From Pomphorhynchus laevis (taxonomy: Eukaryota; Acanthocephala; Palaeacanthocephala; Echinorhynchida; Pomphorhynchidae): a DNA stretch of 64,000 nt. Below are positions 41,813 through 55,123 of the stretch, piece by piece. How positions within the stretch are numbered: position 1 is the stretch's first letter; each line of letters starts with the position of its first letter. A program made the position numbers and the translations under genes. The notes under the pieces were generated by a model. The model was not told where the DNA came from. It saw nothing but the letters and a program-made list of their open reading frames with translations, and searched no databases. The stretch spans positions 1 to 64,000 of the forward strand of contig WNNJ02003047.1 in assembly GCA_012934845.2 (NCBI GenBank). The letters are read 5' to 3'.

Positions 41813-44800
41813 CACCACCATCACCATCATCACCACCATCATCACCACCATCATCACCACCATCATCACCACCATCATCACCACCATCATCACCACCATC
41901 ATCACCACCATCATCACCACCATCATCACCACCATCATCACCACCATCATCACCACCATCATCACCACCATCATCACCACCATCATCACCACCATCATCA
42001 CCACCATCATCACCACCATCATCACCACCATCATCACCACCATCATCACCACCATCATCACCACCATCATCACCACCATCATCACCACCATCATCACCAC
42101 CATCATCACCACCATCATCACCACCATCATCACCACCATCATCACCACCATCATCACCACCATCATCACCACCATCATCACCACCATCATCACCACCATC
42201 ATCACCACCATCATCACCACCATCATCACCACCATCATCACCACCATCATCACCACCATCATCACCACCATCATCACCACCATCATCACCACCATCATCA
42301 CCACCATCATCACCACCATCATCACCACCATCATCACCACCATCATCACCACCATCATCACCACCATCATCACCACCATCATCACCATCATCACCACCAT
42401 CATCACCACCATCATCACCACCATCATCACCACCATCATCACCACCATCATCACCACCATCATCACCACCATCATCACCACCATCATCACCACCATCATC
42501 ACCACCATCATCACCACCATCATCACCACCATCATCACCACCATCATCACCACCATCATCACCACCATCATCACCACCATCATCACCACCATCATCACCA
42601 CCATCATCACCACCATCATCACCACCATCATCACCACCATCATCACCACCATCATCACCACCATCATCACCACCATCATCACCACCATCATCACCACCAT
42701 CATCACCACCATCATCACCACCATCATCACCACCATCATCACCACCATCATCACCACCATCATCACCACCATCATCACCACCATCATCACCACCATCATC
42801 ACCACCATCATCACCACCATCATCACCACCATCATCACCACCATCATCACCACCATCATCACCACCATCATCACCACCATCATCACCACCATCATCACCA
42901 CCATCATCACCACCATCATCACCACCATCATCACCACCATCATCACCACCATCATCACCACCATCATCACCACCATCATCACCACCATCATCACCACCAT
43001 CATCACCACCATCATCACCACCATCATCACCACCATCATCACCACCATCATCACCACCATCATCACCACCATCATCACCACCATCATCACCACCATCATC
43101 ACCACCATCATCACCACCATCATCACCACCATCATCACCACCATCATCACCACCATCATCAACACCATCATCAACACCATCATCACCACCATCATCACCA
43201 CCATCATCACCACCATCATCACCACCATCATCACCACCATCATCACCACCATCATCACCACCATCATCACCACCATCATCACCACCATCATCACCACCAT
43301 CATCACCACCATCATCACCACCATCATCACCACCATCATCACCACCATCATCACCACCATCATCACCACCATCATCACCACCATCATCACCACCATCATC
43401 ACCACCATCATCACCACCATCATCACCACCATCATCACCACCACCATCATCACCACCATCATCACCACCATCATCACCACCATCATCACCACCATCATCA
43501 CCACCATCATCACCACCATCATCACCACCATCATCACCACCATCATCACCACCATCATCACCACCATCATCACCACCATCATCACCACCATCATCACCAC
43601 CATCATCACCACCATCATCACCACCATCATCACCACCATCATCACCACCATCATCACCACCATCATCACCACCATCATCACCACCATCATCACCACCATC
43701 ATCACCACCATCATCACCACCATCATCACCACCATCATCACCACCATCATCACCACCATCATCACCACCATCATCACCACCATCATCACCACCATCATCA
43801 CCACCATCATCACCACCATCATCACCACCATCATCACCACCATCATCACCACCATCATCACCACCATCATCACCACCATCATCACCACCATCATCACCAC
43901 CATCATCACCACCATCATCACCACCATCATCACCACCATCATCACCACCATCATCACCACCATCATCACCACCATCATCACCACCATCATCACCACCATC
44001 ATCACCACCATCATCACCACCATCATCACCACCATCATCACCACCATCATCACCACCATCATCACCACCATCATCACCACACATCATCACCACCATCATC
44101 ACCACCATCATCACCACCATCATCACCACCATCATCACCACCATCATCACCACCATCATCACCACCATCATCACCACCATCATCACCACCATCATCACCA
44201 CCATCATCACCACCATCATCACCACCATCATCACCACCATCATCACCACCATCATCACCACCATCATCACCACCATCATCACCACCATCATCACCACCAT
44301 CATCACCACCATCATCACCACCATCATCACCACCATCATCACCACCATCATCACCACCATCATCACCACCATCATCACCACCATCATCACCACCATCATC
44401 ACCACCATCATCACCACACATCATCACCACCATCATCACCACCATCATCACCACCATCATCACCACCATCATCACCACCATCATCACCACCATCATCACC
44501 ACCATCATCACCACCATCATCACCACCATCATCACCACCATCATCACCACCATCATCACCACCATCATCACCACCATCATCACCACCATCATCACCACCA
44601 TCATCACCACCATCATCACCACCATCATCACCACCATCATCACCACCATCATCACCACCATCATCACCACCATCATCACCACCATCATCACCACCATCAT
44701 CACCACCATCATCACCACCATCATCACCACCATCATCACCACCATCATCACCACCATCATCACCACCATCATCACCACCATCATCACCACCATCATCACC

Positions 44801-47226
44801 ACCATCATCACCACCATCATCACCACCATCATCACCACCATCATCACCACCATCATCACCACCATCATCACCACCATCATCACCACCATCATCACCACCA
44901 TCATCACCACCATCATCACCACCATCATCACCACCATCATCACCACCATCATCACCACCATCATCACCACCATCATCACCACCATCATCACCACCATCAT
45001 CACCACCATCATCACCACCATCATCACCACCATCATCACCACCATCATCACCACCATCATCACCACCATCATCACCACCATCATCACCACCATCATCACC
45101 ACCATCATCACCACCATCATCACCACCATCATCACCACCATCATCACCACCATCATCACCACCACCATCATCACCACCATCATCACCACCATCATCACCA
45201 CCATCATCACCACCATCATCACCACCATCATCACCACCATCATCACCACCATCATCACCACCATCATCACCACCATCATCACCACCATCATCACCACCAT
45301 CATCACCACCATCATCACCACCATCATCACCACCATCATCACCACCATCATCACCACCATCATCACCACCATCATCACCACCATCATCACCACCATCATC
45401 ACCACCATCATCACCACCATCATCACCACCATCATCACCACCATCATCACCACCATCATCACCACCATCATCACCACCATCATCACCACCATCATCACCA
45501 CCATCATCACCACCATCATCACCACCATCATCACCACCATCATCACCACCATCATCACCACCATCATCACCACCATCATCACCACCATCATCACCACCAT
45601 CATCACCACCATCATCACCACCATCATCACCACCATCATCACCACCATCATCACCACCATCATCACCACCATCATCACCACCATCATCACCACCATCATC
45701 ACCACCATCATCACCACCATCATCACCACCATCATCACCACCATCATCACCACCATCATCACCACCATCATCACCACCATCATCACCACCATCATCACCA
45801 CCATCATCACCACCATCATCACCACCATCATCACCACCATCATCACCACCATCATCACCACCATCATCACCACCATCATCACCACCATCATCACCACCAT
45901 CATCACCACCATCATCACCACCATCATCACCACCATCATCACCACCATCATCACCACCATCATCACCACCATCATCACCACCATCATCACCACCATCATC
46001 ACCACCATCATCACCACCATCATCACCACCATCATCACCACCATCATCACCACCATCATCACCACCATCATCACCACCATCATCACCACCATCATCACCA
46101 CCATCATCACCACCATCATCACCACCATCATCACCACCATCATCACCACCATCATCACCACCATCATCACCACCATCATCACCACCATCATCACCACCAT
46201 CATCACCACCATCATCACCACCATCATCACCACCATCATCACCACCATCATCACCACCATCATCACCACCATCATCACCACCATCATCACCACCATCATC
46301 ACCACCATCATCACCACCATCATCACCACCATCATCACCACCATCATCACCACCATCATCACCACCATCATCACCACCATCATCACCACCATCATCACCA
46401 CCATCATCACCACCATCATCACCACCATCATCACCACCATCATCACCACCATCATCACCACCATCATCACCACCATCATCACCACCATCATCACCACCAT
46501 CATCATCACCACCATCATCACCACCATCATCACCACCATCATCACCACCATCATCACCACCATCATCACCACCATCATCACCACCATCATCACCACCATC
46601 ATCACCACCATCATCACCACCATCATCACCACCATCATCACCACCATCATCACCACCATCATCACCACCATCATCACCACCATCATCACCACCATCATCA
46701 CCACCATCATCACCACCATCATCACCACCATCATCACCACCATCATCACCACCATCATCACCACCATCATCACCACCATCATCACCACCATCATCACCAC
46801 CATCATCACCACCATCATCACCACCATCATCACCACCATCATCACCACCATCATCACCACCATCATCACCACCATCATCACCACCATCATCACCACCATC
46901 ATCACCACCATCATCACCACCATCATCACCACCATCATCACCACCATCATCACCACCATCATCACCACCATCATCACCACCATCATCACCACCATCATCA
47001 CCACCATCATCACCACCATCATCACCACCATCATCACCACCATCATCACCACCATCATCACCACCATCATCACCACCATCATCACCACCATCATCACCAC
47101 CATCATCACCACCATCATCACCACCATCATCACCACCATCATCACCACCATCATCACCACCATCATCACCACCATCATCACCACCATCATCACCACCATC
47201 ATCACCACCATCATCACCACCATCAT
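41813..47226. repeat. 12-bp satellite, about 450 copies (5.4 kb)
   Basis: Almost perfect array of CACCACCATCAT. The plus strand has no G across the array. Interruptions are few: a 9-bp unit near 42383, two adjacent variant units with C to A at 43162 and 43174, a 3-bp gain near 43441, identical 1-bp gains near 44081 and 44417, and 3-bp gains near 45163 and 46501. The unit has no stop codon on the plus strand, which explains the 1,870-codon frame there and the mirrored minus-strand frames. Not coding. Confidence 0.97.
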
Positions 47227-48710
47227 ATATTTCGGTTACTCAAATGTCCGCAGTCTTGTGGCCCAATATACTAAGCTAAAATATGTTGTCTTGAAAAATG
47301 AGTATGGTGTCTTCTGCATTTGTGAATCCTGACTGTATCCCAATATATCTAACGACGTTATTCGGATTCCCAACTACTATTTATTACGTTCGGATCGTCA
47401 ATCTGGAAGACGAGGAGGTGCTGTAGCCCCCTACATTTAAAGTAGCATCGGTGTGTCTGACATACTTTTTTCAGATTACATGAACTCTTCATTTAAAGGC
47501 CTTTCGTTCTGCATTGTTCGAGGTAGGGTCAAAATTTGTCTGTATATTGTATCGTTCCCATTCAGCCTTCTTGGATTTGAACTTGTTAAGGCCATATATA
47601 TGTCGTCTATGTTCCTCTACTTGATTTTTATTGGTCAGTGACTTTAATCTTCCCAATATTGACTGGAAATGTCAGAGTTTGCTGTCATGCCTTCGACTTG
47701 ATGCTGGTTCAACATGTTTGTCATTCTATGTACATCGGCTTCTGGTATATACTTGACTTCGTTTTTACAAAAGTTATTAATGATATTTCTAGCATCTGAT
47801 ATAATCCACCAGTAGGCAGCAGTGATCACTGTTTACTTTCATGGTATTTACCTTGCCTCAACGACCAGCCTTCATCCTTCACTCAGATCCTGAAAAACAA
47901 TTGGGTTAAAGTTGACATTAAGCAACTCAAATGGCATTTTCTACCTAAATCAAGAAGTATAAATAACTCTTATGTTCCAGAAAGTTATGAATACCTGCCG
48001 GCCCGCTTATTGCGAACGTCCAATGTTTTCGCTCCATTGTAGCGACCTAAATCAGGTATATCGCGCCCTTCTTGGTTCGACTAGCAGGTCTGTTCAGCCC
48101 TGAAAATTAGAAACACATTATGGCATAGGTCTAGAACAGATCCGTCTATTCGTTTTGAGTACACTACTTCTCGTAATCTATGACACAGGCTAAAATTTAA
48201 AAAGACAATAATTCGAGAACAACATTGCAATGTGTATTGATCATAATCCGAAGAGATTCTGATCCTACGTTCGTAGTTCACGAAACGTTTAAACGGGAAT
48301 TAACTCCATTCACTCGTCGGATGGAGTTCTGACAGGGGAACCCCAGATTGCTAATCATCTAGCAAAGATCTTCGCAGTTCCATGTAACTCTACTGTAGAA
48401 TTTAATCAGTTCATCTGGCAGGCGGTTCTTGCTTCTATCTGCGATTGCGCGATAGAGATTTAAGTAGATGGTACTTACAGTGAATTATTGGCGCTGAGGC
48501 AATTTGGCTCTCCGGGCTCTGATGACATTGCACTTTTTCTGGTTCGTACTTTAGCTTGTTCTCTCTGTCAGCATCTAACTTCCGTTTTTTCAACACATCC
48601 TCAAACATTGCTGTATTCCTGGTATATGGAAGCGTGTCATTGTAGTTCCGATACCCAAGCAGCATCCACCTGTTAGTTCGTCAGATTTTTGCCCTATTAG
48701 TCTTTCTTGC

Positions 48711-49220
48711 GTGTTTTCCAAAATTCTCGAAAAACTAGTCTCGAAGCATATTCAACTTCACCTTAAGAAAAACAGTATTCTCTCGGACTTACAACACATA
48801 TTTATGCCGAGCCGTTCTTGTTTAACCAATTTAATTACAGCTCGTAAAAGATGGACGGACGCCTTAAGTTCTGGATATGTTATCGACGCTGTCTTTTTAG
48901 ACTTTTCTAAGGCCTTTGACCGTGTCCCTCATGACGGTATTATATCATTGCTTGCGCACTATGGTTTCCATTTTCAGACCATTAAGTGGATTAATAATTT
49001 CTTATCTTTGCGGTCATTCCAAGTAAGAGTTGGTTGTGTTCTTTCAAATAGCTCAAGGGTGTTTTCTGGTGTACCTCAAGGATCTGTTATTGATCCTCTT
49101 TTTTTTGCCGTATTTCTTATTGACCTGTTCTTGCGTTTAAAGAACTCTGTTTTAGCATATGCTGATGATTTAAAAATCTGGACTGTTGTTCGTACTCCTA
49201 CCGATTGTCAGTCGCTTTAG
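48711..49220 (+). CDS. LINE family C reverse transcriptase fragment
   Basis: 169 clean residues of RT: FSKILEKLVSKHIQLHL, MPSRSCLTNLITARKRW, VFLDFSKAFDRVPHDG (motif A), VFSGVPQGSVIDPLFF (motif B) and LAYADDLKIW (catalytic YADD). A stop follows at 49218-49220; the next part (DDLDCLTEWFEANRLLIDADK) continues in the same frame after it. The start Met is internal. Confidence 0.88.
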   Translation: MFSKILEKLVSKHIQLHLKKNSILSDLQHIFMPSRSCLTNLITARKRWTDALSSGYVIDAVFLDFSKAFDRVPHDGIISLLAHYGFHFQTIKWINNFLSLRSFQVRVGCVLSNSSRVFSGVPQGSVIDPLFFAVFLIDLFLRLKNSVLAYADDLKIWTVVRTPTDCQSL

Positions 49221-49610
49221 GACGACCTGGATTGCCTTACTGAATGGTTTGAAGCCAATAGACTCCTTATAGACGCTGATAAATGTATTTTGATGAGAAT
49301 GAGGAAGACTACCTCGTCGTTTCAGTATCGCATTGGTAGTGCTTTATTAAATGAAGTTGAACATTATAAGGACTTGGGTGTAATAATTTATTGCTATCTT
49401 AAGACGCGATTAAATAGTGAGCGCGCAAGGATAAAAGCAACTAGGGAATTATACTAGATCAAAAATACATTTCTCAGACTGTCACCTCCAATGCTTTGTA
49501 TATTATTTTCTTCACTTGTCCGCCCTCATCTGGAGTACTGCATCCCTGTATGCTTTCATATCACTAAGCGATAATTGCTCGACTATGAGTAGCTACTGAA
49601 GATAGGTTCA

Positions 49611-50027
49611 ATGATATGCTTTAGGGCTGGAACGTCATACCGCACACGGCTGCGTGCGCTGGGAATAAGCTCGATTCGTGACACATTTGTCTTACTAGAC
49701 TTGCCTTGCCTTGGGGCGATTGCAAACAAACTTGATGATTTCCCTACTAAAATCCTTGGATTGAGAAGTAGGAAATTATGCGGTCACTCGAAAGTGCTGT
49801 ATAAATGGCATCACTCTCAATTGCCCGCCAACTTTCGACTGCCACATCGCGCGCTTAACTTGTCGAATGTGTTGCCTGAGGAAGTTGTCGCTGCTTCTTC
49901 TATGAAGTACTTCAAGCGACTGTGCCTAGCATGGATAGAGAATCGACACTCGCACTTCCAAAGTATCTTAAATCCTGCTAGTCCAAATTATCTTGATGCG
50001 AACAATTTACTGATTACCCTATATTAA
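49611..50027 (+). pseudogene. LINE family C C-terminal region
   Basis: 138 residues typical of the end of CR1-type ORF2: RTRLRALGISSIRDTFVLLD, FPTKILGLRSRKLCGHSKV, FRLPHRALNLSNVLPEEVV and SMKYFKRLCLAWI, ending ANNLLITLY. The preceding 49230-49610 holds the linking part (YKDLGVII, LVRPHLEYCIPV) with stops. Confidence 0.8.
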
Positions 50028-50509
50028 TTTGTAAACTTGTGTTCGATCAGGCAAAACAGCTTCTCAGTTAACGCCTTGTATGTAATAATAACTAATACAT
50101 TGAAATTTTAGGCTTGACTTAAACCTTGCGCATATTTGTCCCGCATTTAAGATTCAATACTTGTTGGTCTGCATACCATCAGATGGCTTAATGCTATATT
50201 TTATATTTTTAAATTCTAAATAAGGCAATTTTCTTTTAATAACATTTTCAATGGTTTTAGTAGTCGTGTTACTTTTATGCATCATACACGTTTTATTTAT
50301 TGCATTTTGAAGTCAACCTTCCATTCTTAATTTGTGGTTATCTTAATTTGTGGTCATTCTTAATTTGTGGTTATTTAAAAAATCTCATATTGTCTTTACG
50401 ATTATCTCCATAATTTTAGCATTCGGTATATTATAAAAATACAATATACATCAATATCATTAAGTTATTTTGGATCAAAAAGGTAATTAACGTCAAAATA
50501 TTAACTCCG

Positions 50510-50560
50510 CCATGGCCGGTCCCAAGCCCGTGCTGAGAAAGGAGCATGGAGTATAAACAG
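50510..50560. repeat. Dispersed box shared with 19325-19375
   Basis: GCCATGGCCGGTCCCAAGCC followed by CGTGCTGAGAAAGGAG. It looks like the conserved 3' UTR box of an RTE-type LINE; no LINE body is attached. Confidence 0.5.
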
Positions 50561-50574
50561 GAAAAGTGTATCAG

Positions 50575-50820
50575 TTCGACGGAACGAACGGAATGAATGA
50601 ACGGAATGAACGGACTGAATTAAATGACTAAACGATCATACTTTACGAACGGTCTGAACCAACGGCTACGAACGGACCACAAACGGTCTGAACAAACGGA
50701 CTGAAAGAATGGACTGAACGAACGGACTGAACGAACAGACTGAACGAAAGAGATGAAAGAACAAACGGAACTATCGATCGGAACGAACAAAATGAACGGA
50801 CTAAACGAACACACTGAATT
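50575..50820. repeat. Degenerate minisatellite, 12-13-bp unit
   Basis: Irregular repeats of CGAACGGACTGAA and variants (GAACGGAATGAA, GAACGGTCTGAA, GAACAGACTGAA), about 18-20 units. The 84-residue minus ORF over it is caused by the repeat. Confidence 0.85.
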
Positions 50821-51239
50821 CTCCTGCGAAATTGATATTATTAGTGGGCTTGTCAGCGCGCCGTCGGCACGCATTTTCCACTCAAAATAAAATTCTCTTT
50901 CTAAATATATCGATATCCTCTCTTTTATGCGGATTATTAACTCTCTACTCTCTTGTCAAACTAGATGTACATTTTGCTAATTAATATTTCCAGAATTTTA
51001 ATGTTATATCAGTTGGATATATATATCATCCCGACAGCGCTTATACAGCTACCCTTCTTGGTTGCAATATCGATATTTTTTACGAAATGTTGAAATGGGC
51101 GGAAAATGAAACTTTCAAGTGGTGATATCTACTGCTAAAGGTACCATTTAAGCAACTACTTTAAGCGGTTGGTAGTGGGAACCGACTTATTAATTCCTTT
51201 AAAGGTTTTACTATATTTCTATTGGCTTAAACCTCGCAA
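50821..51239. other. Spacer, nothing recognised
   Basis: No element end, RNA gene or coding sequence recognised. Confidence 0.5.
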
Positions 51240-51960
51240 TGAGATGTTGTCCATACCATTTTTCACTGAACATAATGGTAATCTAAATCAATCGGAAGTC
51301 CTCGAGATATTACTTGACTTTCTACACATCAATTAGTTTGGTTCCAATATACTTCATACATAAGCTATTCATTATCCCGTCCACCTTGAGGTCATTTAAT
51401 ATTGGTTAAAAACTTCAGATCTTCTATATAAAAACCAACTATTCCCCTGACCTATCTTGCTTATTTACAACACTATGAAGGGTAGTTTTAGTTTGGCCAA
51501 CACCTAAAGTATACCAAGAGAGATAAATAAGAATCGAAACTTCTCGGATCTAATAATTGGTTATTACAAAATGGAACTTGAAATCTACAGCTGTTGAACA
51601 GGTCATTCAATTAGTCAGCAGTCAGTAGAGCTAAAAAATAATAAATACATCTACCATAACTCTACAACTTTCATTGAACAACTAAATTTGTTCTCGACGT
51701 TGAAATTCATCATAATTGGCTGCATTAGAAGGCTGTCTGATAGAGAAATATGATATACTTGAGAGAGTGAACTATCCTAATTCTGACAGAATAACCATCT
51801 TCCAAGCGGCAATTTACACCAAATTTGCCATAAGAAATACGAGTACTACATATTTAAATATATCCTCTCTTTCATCAAGTCTTCTAACTCTTTTCGACTA
51901 CCTATAAAAATCGTCATTTCAAATCTCCTCCGACAAATACTTGCAAAAATGGTACACTTT
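51240..51960 (+). repeat. Old family J endonuclease remnant (copy 4)
   Basis: Words line up in order with 40430-40690: ATTTTTCACTGAACAT, ATTACTTGACTTTC, TTGAGGTCATTTAATATTGG versus CAAGGTCTCTTAACATTAGT, TCAGATCTTCTATA versus TAAGATCTTCCCTTCTAT, and CTTGCTTATTTACA versus CTTGTTTAGTTTTATCA. The frame 51716-51907 contains DRITIFQAAIYTKF, resembling DPIRVAFFQAAIQLF in the minus copy at 63.3 kb. Very decayed. Confidence 0.55.
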
Positions 51961-52483
51961 TAATCTTTGAGTTATTCAAGCAAATCAACTTGAAAAACGT
52001 TTGAGATTTCACTATGGACTCTCGCCGAGTCGAGATAGAATAAGCATCGATCTCTTGATATTTCTTTTGAAATATATTAAAAAAAATAAAAGTTTCTTGA
52101 TTGGAGTAATAAAGTATTGTGGTATTTTCTTATTTAATTATATTTATCAATGATTTGTTAATACTTTTTCAACTACATATCGAATAGTTGAGTATTTAAC
52201 TTTCTTTAATAATTTAGATAATAAAATAATTATTAAATTAATGATAATTAGTAATTTGTATAATCAGAAAATTAGCAATGATTAATAAATTAAAGTAATT
52301 ATGAAGTCATTATAGTCTTTCATGAATTTAACGAATAAAATTATATTTTGAAGGCTCGAAAGTTAACACACTAATACATAAAACACAAGCTGGAATAACT
52401 ATTCTTCGAAGCCGAAGGATATTATTATATTATTAATATTAATATATTGATATTTATATAATTAATACTATTATTTATCAACT

Positions 52484-52509
52484 ATTATTGGTTGTCGACA
52501 ACCAATAAT
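52484..52509. other. Perfect 26-bp palindrome centred on GTCGAC
   Basis: The left arm ATTATTGGTTGTC is followed directly by its reverse complement GACAACCAATAAT. Confidence 0.85.
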
Positions 52510-52879
52510 GCTCGCATTTTTAGACCAACTTCAAAATTCGTGCAAGAACGACTTGCTTTCTTAATCTTTATGCTCCCCCATGAAAACCAACTCGAACACA
52601 TGCTGAAGTTCTCGTTATAAGCTCTACTTAAATTAAATAGATAAAACATTACTTTCTTTTAACCCTACCAATGAAATTTCAAGAAGGTATTCAAGAAAGA
52701 AAAATTTCTTAAGTTGAAGCAGAAAGCATCATTTTTAATTCATACATGAAGACTGAAAAAATATTTTATAGACTATTTTAAATAGTTGAAACTATTTTTA
52801 ACTTGATATTATTATAAATTGACAAAATGAGCCGAAGGCTCTCACATTTGCATCACAAATGCAAATAAAATTAAAAAGT

Positions 52880-52948
52880 TTGAAAGTCAATCAGTTGTAT
52901 AGCATCTTGATAATCGGTTGAAAGTCAATCCATTGTATAGTGTCTTGA
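52880..52948. repeat. 38-bp tandem duplication
   Basis: TTGAAAGTCAATCAGTTGTA and TTGAAAGTCAATCCATTGTA begin two units 38 bp apart; both continue TAG(C/T)(A/G)TCTTGA. Confidence 0.75.
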
Positions 52949-52999
52949 GGGCGTTTACTGCCGGGTCAACGTCCAATTGGTTCTTAAATTTTGAAATTA

Positions 53000-53720
53000 T
53001 TTCTGTAGATGCGGTTTATTCGGAAAAGCTATTCCACGTTTGAATAATACATTGACGGAGACATCTAATTCGTGTTTAATTAAATCTATTTATCTTTAAC
53101 ATCCAAGAATAATCGCTTAATGAAGACTGATCCCTTTACACCAACCCATCGATACTATCTTTTTATGATAAGTGTATTTTCTCCGATGAAGGTATAACTC
53201 AGGGCTATCCATTGGCTATGACCGCTTTTGCAGTTTTATCTATACCAATGATAAACCACTTGAAAAGCCTTGTTCCAGATATCGTCCAGTTGTGGTATGC
53301 TGATGGTGCCATTTTCGTAGGGACTTATGACCAATTGCTGCAAGTATGGAAGGCTATCGATAAGATCGGTCCTAATTTTGGATATTATGTAAACGCCAGT
53401 AAATGTTTTCTTTCTGTAAACAGAGATATGACAATATACTATTAAAAATGGTTAAGTGATGAAAAGATAAATATTATATATAGCGGAATCAAAGTACTCG
53501 GAAGTTTTATAGGTAATGATGAATATATCATGGATCAGGTTAAAAGTAAGATGGTTGTTTGGCTTGATGATTTGCAAATACCATCAGATTTAGCTGTTTT
53601 TGATGATCACGTCGTTTATATACAAAGGCCCCAAAACGCAAGTGGACTTATGTACAAAGAACTACTCCTATATGTACTGAATGGTTTTATAACATTAATA
53701 AAAATTTTAATAATATTAAA
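53000..53720 (+). pseudogene. Retroelement family U, RT part (broken)
   Basis: Plus-strand RT remnant: IISVDA at about 52997, FSDEGITQGYPLAM at about 53190, IVQLWYADGAIFVG (YADG, where functional relatives have YADD), IGPNFGYYVNASKC, then KVLGSFIG at about 53490 and KWTYVQRTTPI at about 53645. These words match a family of RT proteins I know from cnidarian and other invertebrate genomes (QGDPLAM, WYADD, GPKYGYFPN, KWTYF motifs); no clade name is secure. Stops and frame changes are present and the catalytic second Asp is lost. Confidence 0.65.
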
Positions 53721-54496
53721 ATATTTTAATATTATAATATTAATAATAATTTATTTAATGTGACCAATGCGTGTCGACCTTACGTTTACAAGACCACCAA
53801 CAAAAAGAATAAAATAAAAAGACCACTAACAAAAAAGAACACAACAAAAGTCACAGGTTAATTAGTTAATTGTTGAAATGGAATCGAATTTGGCGTTTGA
53901 AGCACGGCATTTATGTTGATTGGCGGATATGAATGGACAGATGACTCAACGAGAGAAGATCAGCTACAAGGAAGGGGCGGAAGCCAAAAGATGTAGAGTA
54001 GTTTTGGACATAATAAAAGAAGGGAGTTACGGGAACGCAAGGAACAGTAAATAGTACGAGAATTATCGAGAAAAGGAAGGTTGAGAAATGATGGGGTATA
54101 ATAAGTTATAAGGCGAAAAGCAATGATAAGAAGACGAATTTGAACACAACAATAAATGATAGGCCAATCGAGAGAAACAAGATGGTGGAATGTATGATCA
54201 AAACGACGAAGACGGAAGAGAACTCAGAAGGATGCGTTGATGATGTTTGTAAAGGAATAGTGAATTTAGGTGAGTTGGAAGATAGACTCAGACGGTAATC
54301 GAGTCTTGAGAAAATGAGAGAAGATATGAAAGACATACATGAAGGAAAATCGATCAATCTACGAATTCGACGGAGGTTGCGGAGAATCAAGGTAGATGAG
54401 CGTACTTAATCTCTATCGAAAGTTTTAACTGAAAGTCGGTTGTCAAAATGTAAGCCTAGGAAAACGAGATTATCAACGATAGGAAGAATTGTAGAG

Positions 54497-54706
54497 TTAA
54501 ATGATACGGAGGGAGGTTCTACACCGAAGCGTCGAGGAAGAATCCGCATTATAGAAGCTAAATGCATGAGAAATAGAAGACAAATCACCGAGAAGAGATA
54601 AAAGCAAAGGGCCTAATACGGAGTCTTTTTGAACACCGTGCGAGATGGAAGGATGGGAAAGCGAAGAGTTAGAACACACGCAAAAAGTACGGTTTGATAG
54701 ATTCAA
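54497..54706 (-). pseudogene. LINE family B RT, motif B to catalytic region
   Basis: RTFCVCSNSSLSHPSISHGV and VLGPLLLSLLGDLSSI correspond to the GVPQGSVLGPLLF stretch of family A (here GVQKDSVLG). The following FYNADSSS stands where family A has QYADD, so the catalytic site is altered and the frame is poor. Confidence 0.65.
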
Positions 54707-54832
54707 AAGAAAGCCAAGCTACAGTGGTAAAGAGAAGCCATAATCATGACGAAGACGATGGAGAAGAATCAAGTGATCGACAATTTCAAAAGCAGATGAT
54801 AGATCAAGAGAAGCTATAACACTACATAATTT

Positions 54833-55123
54833 TTAATCGCGTGAGATGAGTAAGTCGTTATAAACTTCAAGACAGGCAATTTCAGTAAAGCGATTAGAGC
54901 GAAAAGCAGCTTGGAAGGTAGGGAACAAGGAGAAAAATAGATATGCATTAACTTGCTTGAGAACAAAAAGCTCAAGGAGTTTAGAGAGGGTTGGGAGAAG
55001 TGAGATAGGACGGCACGAAGATGGTAGTGAAGGATCGAGATATTGCTTTTTGAGGAGAGGGCGAACAGTTGAGCATTTCCAGTGGGAAGGAAATGTGCGG
55101 TTGCGAATAGAAAAGTTGAACAA
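54833..55123 (-). pseudogene. LINE family B RT, N-terminal part
   Basis: 96 residues: FNFSIRNRTFPSHWKCSTVR, PLLKKQYLDPSLPSSCRPIS, LLPTLSKLLELFVLKQVNAY and FPTFQAAFRSNRFTEIACLE. It aligns without gaps to the family A segment FNMSIHLSHYPSLF ... QHSTMTACTKL. Confidence 0.8.

Larger units (their letters stand above)
47241..50035 (+). mobile_element. LINE family C (CR1/Jockey-group), 5'-truncated at the satellite
   Basis: A plus-strand LINE ORF2 beginning within 15 bp of the satellite edge. Endonuclease start: VRSLVAQYTKLKYVVLKN, FCICES, RSDRQSGRRGGAV (47241-47440). The nuclease decays through 47450-48000, a linker follows, then RT at 48711-49220 and the C-terminal region to 50027. Breaks are many. 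No ORF1 is visible because the element is cut at its 5' side by the satellite. Confidence 0.8.

Noticed and set aside
41813-47226. CRISPR-like regular array
   Set aside because: There are no unique spacers; the repeat is a continuous 12-bp tandem satellite.
41667-47279. 1,870-codon plus-strand ORF and 770-1,050-codon minus-strand ORFs
   Set aside because: They are translations of the 12-bp satellite, which has no stop codon in the frames concerned. The frame shifts from ITTI to HHHH to SSPP repeats only because of one-base gains. No coding signal.
50620-50874. 84-codon minus ORF rich in VCSF/VRSF words
   Set aside because: Product of the degenerate 12-13-bp minisatellite.
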